This document shows, piece after piece, positions 1 to 7,100 of a DNA stretch of 8,841 bases; the first letter of the stretch is position 1; each line of letters begins with the position of its first letter. The stretch covers positions 1 to 8,841 of the forward strand of contig CACWUI010000042.1 of NCBI GenBank assembly GCA_902764045.1, in the 5' to 3' direction. The DNA is from an uncultured Lachnospiraceae bacterium (GTDB lineage: Bacteria; Bacillota; Clostridia; Lachnospirales; Lachnospiraceae). The translations under genes and the position numbers were made by a program. The notes beneath the pieces were generated by a model, which searched no databases, had not been told where the DNA came from, and saw only the letters and a list, made by a program, of their open reading frames with translations.

Positions 1-897
1 ATAAAAGAAAAAGAAGCGCCTGTATGTGTAGGGCTTGATCCGGTGATCGGTCTTTTGCCGGAGTTTATTAAGAAAAAGGCTTTTGAGGAGTTCGGCGTTT
101 GTGAAAAGGCTGTTGCAGAGGCTTTTTTCGAATTTAACAAAACCATAATTGATGCGGTTTATGACCTGGTTCCTTCGGTAAAGCCCCAGATAGCCATGTA
201 TGAGGAACTTGGTGCGGCCGGGGTAGAAGCCTATATCCGGACCTGTGCCTATGCCAGGGAAAAAGGTCTTGTGGTCATCGGTGATGTAAAGAGAGGTGAT
301 ATAGGATCCACATCCCGGGCTTATGCCAATGCGCATATCGGCAGGGTCAGTATCGAAGATAAAGAGTTTTCGTCTTTTGATGCTGATTTTGCAACGGTTA
401 ATCCCTATATGGGAAGCGACGGCATTAATGAATTTTTAAAATGCTGCAAAGAATATGATAAAGGGATTTTTGTGCTTGTAAAGACATCCAACCCTTCAAG
501 CGCCGAACTTCAGGATCTGAAGGTTGGTGAAGATACCGTTTATGAGATCGTTGCGGGAAAGGTAAATGAGTGGGGAAGTGATCTTATCGACAGCTGCGGC
601 TACAGTCGTGTGGGAGCAGTGGTGGGTGCCACCTATCCTGAGATAGGAAGGAAGCTGCGCAGTCTGATGCCGAAGACTTATTTTCTTGTTCCCGGTTACG
701 GTGCACAGGGTGCTACGGGAAAAGACCTTAAGGAATACTTTGATCCCGACGGACTGGGAGCGGTCATCAATTCTTCAAGGGGGATCATTGCGGCCTACAA
801 AAGGGAGCCATACATTCATTTCGGTGAGGAAGGATTCGGTGAGGCGGCAAGGGCAGCGACCCTTGATATGATAAAAGATTTGAGGGAGAACTGTTGA
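1..897 (+). CDS. pyrF: Orotidine 5'-phosphate decarboxylase, family 2 (5' end outside window)
   Basis: This enzyme decarboxylates OMP to UMP, the last step of de novo pyrimidine synthesis, in the cytosol. The frame is open from base 1 and already reads PVCVGLDP at visible codons 7-14, the usual N-terminal motif of the family-2 (long) PyrF proteins. The GTG at 43 is therefore internal and the true start lies upstream, probably only about ten codons away given a family length of roughly 300-310. Visible codons 95-100 read DVKRGD, with the catalytic Lys97 and Asp100, followed by IGSTSRAY. KTSNPSS starts at 161. The phosphate-binding segments PGYGAQG (231-237) and NSSRGI (257-262) are intact. The stop is TGA at 895-897, and pyrK follows after 18 bp, so the two are surely cotranscribed. 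Nothing suggests damage to the gene. The promoter and any pyrimidine-responsive leader are not in the window. Confidence 0.96.
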   Translation: MKEKEAPVCVGLDPVIGLLPEFIKKKAFEEFGVCEKAVAEAFFEFNKTIIDAVYDLVPSVKPQIAMYEELGAAGVEAYIRTCAYAREKGLVVIGDVKRGDIGSTSRAYANAHIGRVSIEDKEFSSFDADFATVNPYMGSDGINEFLKCCKEYDKGIFVLVKTSNPSSAELQDLKVGEDTVYEIVAGKVNEWGSDLIDSCGYSRVGAVVGATYPEIGRKLRSLMPKTYFLVPGYGAQGATGKDLKEYFDPDGLGAVINSSRGIIAAYKREPYIHFGEEGFGEAARAATLDMIKDLRENC

Positions 898-903
898 AAA
901 GAC

Positions 904-910
904 AAGGGGT
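904..910 (+). promoter_or_regulatory. Ribosome binding site of pyrK
   Basis: AAGGGGT lies 5 bases before the ATG at 916 in the 18-bp pyrF-pyrK gap. It supports that ATG as the pyrK start. Confidence 0.75.
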
Positions 911-915
911 AATCT

Positions 916-1686
916 ATGATATATCGTGAAAAAGTATCGGTTATCAGCAATACAGCTTTGACCGATGACATATATGATCTGAAAATAAAAACCGAAAACA
1001 TTGCAAATGATGTGGTTCCCGGTCAGTTTATCAATCTGTACTGCAACGACTCATCCAGACTCCTCCCCAGACCCATAAGTGTCTGCGAGGTAAACGGGGA
1101 TGAAGTGCGTCTTGTTTACAGGGTTGTGGGAGAGGGAACAAAGGAGTTTTCGCTTCTTAAAGCGGGAGACGGGCTTTACGCAACAGGCCCCGTGGGCAAC
1201 GGATACGACGTTGAATACCTGAATAAAGATTTTAAAAGAGCGGTCCTTTTCGGCGGCGGAGCAGGTATTCCGCCCATGGTGGAGCTTGCAAAAAGACTGA
1301 CCATAAAGACGGATGTTTTCCTGGGGTACAGAGACGTGCTGTTTTTAAATGAGGACTTTCCGGAAAACGTGAACGTATACATAGCAACGGAAAACGGAAG
1401 TACAGGCATCAAAGGAAATGTGATGGACGCTTTTAAAGCAACGGGAGTCGAACCCGACCTGATATGTGCCTGCGGTCCCATGCCCATGCTTAAGGCGATA
1501 AATGCATTTTCCTCTGAAAACGGCATAAAGACTTACTTTTCACTTGAAGAGAGAATGGCCTGCGGGATAGGTGCCTGCCTGGGATGTGTCTGTAAAACGA
1601 AGAATACGGATGAGCATTCAAAGGTGGATAATGCCCGTGTATGTGTTGACGGTCCGGTGTTTGATTCAGAGGAGGTGATCCTGTGA
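916..1686 (+). CDS. pyrK: Dihydroorotate dehydrogenase B, electron-transfer subunit (FAD / 2Fe-2S)
   Basis: PyrK is the partner of the class 1B dihydroorotate dehydrogenase. It carries electrons from the FMN of PyrD through a 2Fe-2S cluster and FAD to NAD+. The 256-residue length is normal. The N-terminal ferredoxin-reductase-like barrel contains the flavin motif RPIS (52-55). GGGAGIPP (113-120) and CGPMPML (186-192) belong to the NAD-binding fold. The cluster ligands near the C-terminus are most likely Cys216, Cys221, Cys224 and Cys243, in the context ACGIGACLGC...RVCVDGP. An additional Cys226 is present. The ATG at 916 is preceded by a good SD. The stop TGA (1684-1686) overlaps the GTG start of pyrD, which implies translational coupling and matched production of the two subunits. 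Not a sulfide dehydrogenase alpha subunit in my view, because it sits directly before a type B pyrD. Confidence 0.96.
   Translation: MIYREKVSVISNTALTDDIYDLKIKTENIANDVVPGQFINLYCNDSSRLLPRPISVCEVNGDEVRLVYRVVGEGTKEFSLLKAGDGLYATGPVGNGYDVEYLNKDFKRAVLFGGGAGIPPMVELAKRLTIKTDVFLGYRDVLFLNEDFPENVNVYIATENGSTGIKGNVMDAFKATGVEPDLICACGPMPMLKAINAFSSENGIKTYFSLEERMACGIGACLGCVCKTKNTDEHSKVDNARVCVDGPVFDSEEVIL
1668..1680 (+). promoter_or_regulatory. Near-perfect Shine-Dalgarno site deciding the GTG start of pyrD
   Basis: AGAGGAGGTGATC, continued by C at 1681, matches the complement of the 16S rRNA 3' end over AGGAGGTGATCC. It lies inside the last codons of pyrK and 2 bases before the GTG at 1683 when the whole match is counted. 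The core AGGAGG ends 8 bases before the GTG. It explains how a GTG start that overlaps the pyrK stop can be used efficiently. Confidence 0.85.
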
Positions 1687-2591
1687 GCACAATTGATCTG
1701 AGTGTGGAAATAGCGGGAGTGAAATGGAAAAACCCCGTGACGGTTGCCTCTGGAACATTTGGTTCCGGTATGGAATTTGCCGATCTTATGGACCTGAATG
1801 TTCTTGGGGCAGTTACCACAAAAGGTGTGGCGTCAAAGCCCTGGAAAGGGAACGACACCATAAGGGTGGTGGAGACAGCAAGCGGTATGCTGAATTCCAT
1901 CGGTCTGCAAAATCCCGGGATCGATACATTTATTGACAGGGACATTCCGTTTCTTGAAAAGTACGATACGGTAAAGATCGTAAACGTTGTGGGGAAGACA
2001 ATTGAAGAGTATGTTGATGTGATAAAGGCTTTAAACTCTCAGCCTGTGGATATGTACGAGATCAATATCTCATGCCCCAATGTAAAAGAGGGAGGGATCG
2101 CCTTCGGGCAGGACCCGAGAGCCGCAGCTGATGTGACAAAGGCGGTAAAGGAGGCTTCCGAAAAGCCGGTTATTATGAAGCTTTCTCCCAATGTGACCAG
2201 CATTACGGAAATGGCAAAGGCGGTGGAAGAAGCGGGAGCAGATGCGCTTTCACTGATTAATACCCTTGCCGGAATGAAGATCGATATCAACAGACGTGTT
2301 TTTACCCTTGCCAATAAAACGGGCGGTCTGTCCGGACCTGCCATCAAGCCCGTGGCGCTCCGAATGGTTTATGAGGCGGCGCACGCGGTTGATATTCCCG
2401 TTATCGGAATGGGAGGGATCGCGTCTGCGGAGGACGCTGTAGAGTTTATTATGGCGGGTGCCACTGCGGTGTCTGTGGGTACTGCGAACTTTAATAACCC
2501 TCAGGTGACCGTTGAGATAGTTGACGGGATAAGGGAGTATCTTGAGAAAAACGGGGTTGGTTCGGTTAAAGAGCTGGTTGGCATTATATAA
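1683..2591 (+). CDS. pyrD: Dihydroorotate dehydrogenase B, catalytic subunit (NAD+-dependent, class 1B)
   Basis: This FMN enzyme oxidises dihydroorotate to orotate. With PyrK it forms the class 1B heterotetramer that uses NAD+, as is typical of anaerobic Bacillota. The 302-residue length fits. Visible motifs are ASGTFGSG (22-29), TTKG with Lys47, NSIGLQNPG (71-79) and NISCPNVKEGG (128-138), in which Cys131 is the catalytic base characteristic of class 1. Further on are MKLSPN with Lys166, INT (192-194), GLSGPAIKP (215-223) and GMGGI (242-246) of the FMN phosphate site. The start is GTG at 1683, overlapping the pyrK stop by two bases. Translation from it gives MSTIDLSVEI, the expected N-terminus, and an excellent SD precedes it. 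The stop is TAA at 2589-2591, three bases before a long inverted repeat. This is the last gene of the operon in the window. pyrE, often next in related clusters, is absent here. Confidence 0.97.
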   Translation: MSTIDLSVEIAGVKWKNPVTVASGTFGSGMEFADLMDLNVLGAVTTKGVASKPWKGNDTIRVVETASGMLNSIGLQNPGIDTFIDRDIPFLEKYDTVKIVNVVGKTIEEYVDVIKALNSQPVDMYEINISCPNVKEGGIAFGQDPRAAADVTKAVKEASEKPVIMKLSPNVTSITEMAKAVEEAGADALSLINTLAGMKIDINRRVFTLANKTGGLSGPAIKPVALRMVYEAAHAVDIPVIGMGGIASAEDAVEFIMAGATAVSVGTANFNNPQVTVEIVDGIREYLEKNGVGSVKELVGII

Positions 2592-2593
2592 AT

Positions 2594-2679
2594 TAAGATA
2601 AAGTAAAAAGCATTTTAAAAGCTGTATTTTGTTGCACAAAATAAGGCGCTTAAAATGCTTTTACTTTATCTTATTTTTT
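2594..2679. terminator. Long inverted repeat, probable bidirectional terminator between pyrD and coaBC
   Basis: Left arm 2594-2618 pairs with right arm 2650-2673 over 24 base pairs, with one bulged A (about 2609). Inside it sits a second hairpin, 2625-2632 with 2636-2643, eight base pairs around a TGC loop. For the plus strand the stem is followed at once by six T (2674-2679), the layout of an intrinsic terminator for the pyr operon. For the minus strand the tail is only weakly T-rich (TTAATTTA). The right arm includes the coaBC stop codon (2671-2673). The stem is AT-rich and longer than usual for a terminator, so a small dispersed repeat is an alternative origin. Confidence 0.8.
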
Positions 2680-3864
2680 CATGACGACCACTTTATCAAG
2701 TATTTTATGTGCGCATTCATCTTTTGTAAGAATCGGCAGCTCTTCCTTACCTGACCCGGTAATAAGCGTGATGATATTGGTGTCGGTTCCGAATCCGGCC
2801 CCTTTTTCTTTTGTGTTATTTGCGACTATCATATCCGCGTTTTTAGATTTCAATTTATTCAAGGCGTTTTCAATTAAGTTTTCAGTCTCCATTGCGAAGC
2901 CTACGACCACCTGATCACCGGTCTTAGAGTGACCGATCTCTTTTAAGATATCCTTTGTTCTTTCAAGCTGTAAAGACAGGTCATCATCGGACTTTTTTAT
3001 CTTTTGCTCGGAAAAAGAGGCGGGGGTATAATCTGCAACTGCGGCAGCCATTATGAATATGTCCTGATCATATTTGCGCGAGACAACGGCATCATACATT
3101 TCCTTTGCGCTGTTAACATTGACCACGTCTACGCCGGAAGGCGGAACGATATTAACGGGACCGCTCACAAGCGTGACTTCGGCTCCCCGGGAAAGGGCGG
3201 CTTTTGCCAGAGCATAGCCCATTTTTCCTGAGGAGTGATTGGTGATATATCTTACGGGGTCTAAAGCCTCTCTTGTGGGACCTGCCGTTATCAAAACATT
3301 AAGACCCGTCAGGTCTTTTTTTTTATTTAATGTGTCCCCGATGATCTCGACAAGCTCATCAGGCTCGGCCATACGCCCCTTGCCGGATGCTCCGCAGGCA
3401 AGATGACCGCTTCCGGGCCCGGCGATGATCCAGCCGTATTTCTTTAAAATATCGATATTGTCGATCGTTACGGGGTTTTCATACATCCGTGTATTCATGG
3501 CGGGAGCCGCGATCTTCGGGCAGTCACAGGCAAGCACGGTGGTGGTGAGCATGTCATCCGCGATACCGTGCGCAAATTTGGCAAGAACATTTGCGGTGGC
3601 AGGAGCCACGATGATGGCGCTTACTTTATCTGCCAGGGAAACATGCTCCGTGGAAAATTCATGATCCCGGTCAAAGGTATCGATCATCGTCCGGTGCCCG
3701 GTAAGAGCTTCAAATGTGTTGGGAGTTATGAAATTCAGGGCATTTTTGGTCATGATCACTTCCACATCATATCCCGTCTGTACAAGCCTTGAGCAAAGAT
3801 AAGCGGACTTGTATGCCGCGATACCTCCGGACACACCTAAAAGAACGGTTCTTTTTTCTGACAT
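2671..3864 (-). CDS. coaBC: Bifunctional phosphopantothenoylcysteine decarboxylase / phosphopantothenate-cysteine ligase
   Basis: CoaBC performs two consecutive steps of coenzyme A synthesis: CoaB joins 4'-phosphopantothenate to cysteine and CoaC decarboxylates the product to 4'-phosphopantetheine. The 397-residue length is standard. The N-terminal flavoprotein domain CoaC (about 1-180) starts with GVSGGIAAYKSA (10-21). It has the catalytic His74 in TEHVSLAD, PAMNTRMYENP (121-131, with Asn124) and the substrate clamp HLACGASGKGRM with Cys157. The CoaB domain (about 186-397) has ITAGPTREALDPVRYITNHS, with Asn209 at the acyl-cytidylate site. AAAVADY (273-279) and KIKK (288-291), with the ligase lysine, follow. 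All catalytic residues I know are present. The start ATG has an SD (GAGGTGAT) seven bases upstream. The gene stands alone, convergent with pyrD and divergent from the surface-protein gene, and should be constitutive given its promoter. Confidence 0.97.
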   Translation of the reverse strand: MSEKRTVLLGVSGGIAAYKSAYLCSRLVQTGYDVEVIMTKNALNFITPNTFEALTGHRTMIDTFDRDHEFSTEHVSLADKVSAIIVAPATANVLAKFAHGIADDMLTTTVLACDCPKIAAPAMNTRMYENPVTIDNIDILKKYGWIIAGPGSGHLACGASGKGRMAEPDELVEIIGDTLNKKKDLTGLNVLITAGPTREALDPVRYITNHSSGKMGYALAKAALSRGAEVTLVSGPVNIVPPSGVDVVNVNSAKEMYDAVVSRKYDQDIFIMAAAVADYTPASFSEQKIKKSDDDLSLQLERTKDILKEIGHSKTGDQVVVGFAMETENLIENALNKLKSKNADMIVANNTKEKGAGFGTDTNIITLITGSGKEELPILTKDECAHKILDKVVVMKK

Positions 3865-3867
3865 ATT

Positions 3868-3875
3868 ATCACCTC
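3868..3875 (-). promoter_or_regulatory. Ribosome binding site of coaBC
   Basis: On the minus strand GAGGTGAT precedes the coaBC ATG, with GAGG ending seven bases before it. This fixes the start at 3864. Confidence 0.8.
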
Positions 3876-3889
3876 GCTTTTTGAATATA

Positions 3890-3917
3890 ATTATAGATTA
3901 GTTTTTTTAAGTGTCAA
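3890..3917 (-). promoter_or_regulatory. Sigma-A type promoter of coaBC
   Basis: Read on the minus strand, a perfect -35 TTGACA (3912-3917) and a perfect -10 TATAAT (3890-3895) are separated by 16 bp. Transcription would start near 3882-3884, giving a leader of about 20 bases that just holds the SD. A consensus promoter of this quality suggests steady expression, as expected for CoA synthesis. Confidence 0.8.
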
Positions 3918-3940
3918 CGGGGACGTGATCCTAGAAAAAT

Positions 3941-3992
3941 TTGACAAAAAGTTGTCTCTTTCTTGATTTTTATGGTAATATTAACGTAATAA
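3941..3992 (+). promoter_or_regulatory. Possible promoter(s) of the surface-protein gene
   Basis: TTGACA (3941-3946) is a perfect -35 box, but no good -10 lies 16-18 bp away. The nearest candidate, TATGGT (3971-3976), is 24 bp off. A second reading pairs TTGATT (3963-3968) with TAATAA (3987-3992) at 18 bp. Neither is convincing. The gene may have a weak or activator-dependent promoter, or use another sigma factor. Confidence 0.35.
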
Positions 3993-4018
3993 AGTGTATA
4001 GGTTTGGTTTGTTTTGGT

Positions 4019-4029
4019 AAGGGGTGATC
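4019..4029 (+). promoter_or_regulatory. Ribosome binding site deciding the surface-protein start
   Basis: AAGGGGTGATC resembles the extended SD AAGGAGGTGATC less one base, and its GGGG ends eight bases before the ATG at 4033. An in-frame TAA at 4018-4020 excludes any start further upstream. The in-frame GTG at 4024 is part of the SD itself, so ATG 4033 is preferred. Confidence 0.8.
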
Positions 4030-4032
4030 GCA

Positions 4033-4155
4033 ATGAATTCTTTAAAGCAACACGGTGGTTACAACGGACGATTTTACACAAAAGCGTTCGTTGCTCTGCT
4101 TATTGTATTTATGATGGTGATGACTTCGCTGTCATTTACAAAAACGGTACATGCG
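4033..4155 (+). other. Sec signal peptide of the surface protein (residues 1-41)
   Basis: The N-region carries Lys5, Arg13 and Lys17. A hydrophobic core follows at residues 18-30 (AFVALLIVFMMVM), and a polar C-region ends in VHA, a good signal peptidase I site between Ala41 and Glu42. The long N-region (17 residues) is common in large Gram-positive surface proteins. I see no YSIRK-G/S motif and no lipobox cysteine. Confidence 0.85.
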
Positions 4156-7100
4156 GAAGGTGGCGAAACCGCCACCTTTGGCGTGGTTGGCTATAACGCA
4201 GAGGACGATTGGCCGTTAACCGTAAGCAAGGCACTTAAGGTTAATGTGGGTTCCCTTGATACCAATGCAGGGGGATACAGTATCAAAATTACAATCGCCA
4301 AGGGCATGAAACTAAATTCATATCTTTGGAATACAGCCGACCCAACTAATTGGCCCACAGGTGACGGAGTTCAGGGAACTCAGGTGCCTATGGACAACAG
4401 CACCAATGAATATTTTAACGGTGGTAGCGTATCCCTTGACGATGACGGAAACACCGTTCTTATCTATAACACCAGCGAAGGCTGCTCCAGCATGAACCTG
4501 ACGGATAAGATTTTGGTTATGCCGGATGAGAGGGTAACCTACGGAAGCGATTCAATTGGTGAGGCAATCAAGTTTGAACTATTGGATAGCACAGGAACTC
4601 CTGTCAGCACTTCAACATCTTCATCTGTAAGCGTGACAATCGCTAAAGACCAGATTACCAATTCTTCATATCCAACCAAGAGGATAGCTCCGGGAACGAA
4701 GAACACTCTTTTATACGAGGTTGATTATTATCGTAAAGGACTATCCAGTATTGGACAAGGTATTGTCGATATTACACTTGGCGTTCCGGAGTGCGTAGAC
4801 GAAATCACCAAACTTATGGATATCAGTGCGGGCGGAAGCGGTACGGAAATACCCAGCAGCCAGTGGGATTTTGATGCGACAAATTACACGCTGACCATCA
4901 CCGGATATGAAACAAAAAAGGACTGTCATTTCAAATGCGGTATTTACGGAACTATTTCTGATACTGCGACTGCGGGAAATACATACCATGACGACAGAGA
5001 TAAGACTAAAACTAAATTTGATTACACAACCACCTACGACAACCAAGGCATTACTTATGATATAACACAGGATGACTTCACGAACATCTCGAGGTACTCG
5101 GTTATCATTGGCGAGGCGCAGGATTCGCTCATGCTTACGGATTACATTAGCCCAACCTACGGCGACTTTCCTGACGGATATCCTTCACTCTTTGGGCTCA
5201 TTAGGAGTTTCCATACCTCCAATGCACAGGATGATGACCAGATGGTTACATGGGAATTCGATGAAAATACGCTGGATGTAATCGGTGTATGCTTTCCTCT
5301 GGACCCTAATATAACCGATGAGATTATCGTGACAGATATAGTCTTTAATGACGGAACCGAGAGGCATGGCCTTAACCTGCCCTTTGCCAAATACACAACC
5401 AATAATGGAAAGGCCTACTCAACCAGATACCTAAACGTGGCAGACTTGAAAGCTGGAGACCCAACAATTCCTGACTCGGCCCAATATATAAAATCTATTA
5501 CTGCAAACTGCGGGGAATTCTCGGCCGGCTTTGCTACCGATAATGGATATGGAAAGCCTGTAGGATACTTCAACCAGGCAGTCATAGATGCAGGCGTAAC
5601 AAAAAAAATAGAATACAGATTCCGAGTCAACAATGCAGACCCGCAGACACTAAGTGTCACTTATGACCCGAACGGAGAGGTAGCTTGCTTGAGTCTTGTG
5701 AATACATCTTATAAAGATGCATCCAGGAAGGTGAAGACCACAAGCCTCAAGGCCGGCGAGACCATATATATGTCGACCAGAGTTATAAGCGGCGGAACGC
5801 TTTCAACATACGAACCCCGATTCTATCTGGTGGTGCCTCAGTGGATGAGTTTCGATCCAAGCCAGATGAAAGCCAGAGAGTGGATTACTTCGTATTCCTC
5901 TGGCAATCCCGAGGGTGGCAGTAAGTATTTCAATGACAGCGACATAAAATATGAGTACAGCTACGTACAGAATGCTGCGGGAGAGTATTTTACCTGCTAT
6001 GAATTCTATGTAGAAGGAGAATCTGTAGGAACTTATCTGGAGAGACCTGCGGATGCCTATGTGAAATGGAACGGACATAACAGTACAGGTATTGTATTTG
6101 AATACCCACTCACCATAGAGGATACCGCCGTTACCAGGACCATAGACTTCAATGATTATCTCTTTGCCGGTAAGGGCAATATTAACACAGGCAGTTTCTT
6201 GACAGCATCGGGACATTCCAGCGGATATAACCATCCTGACAGTTGGGACTTTGACGGAGATGGCAACCGTAGCGAGACGGACGTAGTTGTTTCCGTTCCG
6301 GATAACAATAACTTCTCCATCATGGACAATGCGAACATCACAGTCTCGGGTTACTTAACACATCAGGGCTCCAGCGATGCGGTTAATCCTTATGACCCGG
6401 GTCCTACCGGAAACAACGAGGTAAACGTTGTTGAGTTCATGCCCGGAGATTATGCTAACTATCATGTAACGATTTCCAATAAGCTGGTCAGCATCGGCAA
6501 TGAGTGTGCTGTAAACGCATATATTCCGATTCCGAACGGAACAATCAGCGCCGAAAATAAATTTACTGCCATCAATACTTATTTGGGGAACAGAAAATAC
6601 TATCAGTTTGGTGAGTATCAGTGGCCGATGGAACTCCGCGAGTTGATTCAGAATACGGATCCGAATAATTTTGATATCATCTACTATTTGGATTCTGTAA
6701 CGATTCCGAGTGAGAATGAGAGCACCGGAGAGCCGGTTGCGGAGAGCCCGGAAAAAATGATAATCAATCCTACCGGCCTCACGCCAGAAGAACTTGACAG
6801 AGTTGTACTGGTAGAGATTAAATCCAGGGACGGAGTTAAGATTCCTAACGGAAGTTATGCGTTCACTATTCCTCTTAAGGTTGGTGTGACCGAAACGCAG
6901 GCGACAGCAGCCAATATGAACCTGACGAAAAATATCTTCCGCCCACGCTACCACAGAGCAGGTGGAATAGGTGATCTATGGGTAAACGGTAACTATGTTG
7001 CCGCTCGTCTTGCCGTAGCATCAATCGGCGGAAGTGTATTTGAGGATGAAAACGGAAACGGCCACTGGGATAGTTCCGCCGGCGAAAGCGGAATAGGCGG

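Larger units (their letters stand above)
3865..4032. other. Divergent intergenic region, coaBC / surface-protein gene
   Basis: This 168-bp AT-rich stretch has no gene. It holds the coaBC SD and promoter on the minus strand. On the plus strand it holds a second TTGACA (3941-3946), a small inverted repeat GACAA-N4-TTGTC (3943-3956) over that box, AT-rich -10-like sequences around 3971-3992, and a T/G-rich leader (4001-4018) with TTTGGT at 4003-4008 and 4013-4018. The two TTGACA boxes face away from each other with 23 bp between them. Confidence 0.7.

Noticed and set aside
43..45. GTG at 43 as the start of pyrF
   Set aside because: The frame is open from base 1 and the upstream codons encode the conserved PVCVGLDP motif, so 43 is internal and the gene is cut by the window edge.
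1561..1655. Extra Cys226 and the longer spacing to the fourth cluster cysteine in PyrK as an unusual iron-sulfur site
   Set aside because: PyrK homologues vary in the loop before the last cysteine and often carry an additional nearby cysteine, so this is ordinary variation.
1490..1945. A 151-codon minus-strand frame across the pyrK-pyrD junction
   Set aside because: It overlaps two well-supported, conserved genes and its translation shows no family features.
4014..4196. A 60-codon plus-strand frame starting just before the surface gene
   Set aside because: It overlaps the signal-peptide region in another frame. It starts upstream of the strong SD at 4019-4029, which is correctly spaced only for the ATG at 4033.
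6355..6954. A 199-codon open frame on the minus strand inside the surface-protein gene
   Set aside because: It is fully antisense to a convincing gene, has no recognisable motif, and similar antisense frames occur all along this Asn/Thr/Gly-rich sequence, so it is a codon-bias shadow.
7075..7096. Short inverted repeat (TTCCGC...GCGGAA) in the SdrD-like domain coding region
   Set aside because: It has only six base pairs with an eight-base loop, and Gly/Ser/Ala codons readily create such pairs by chance.
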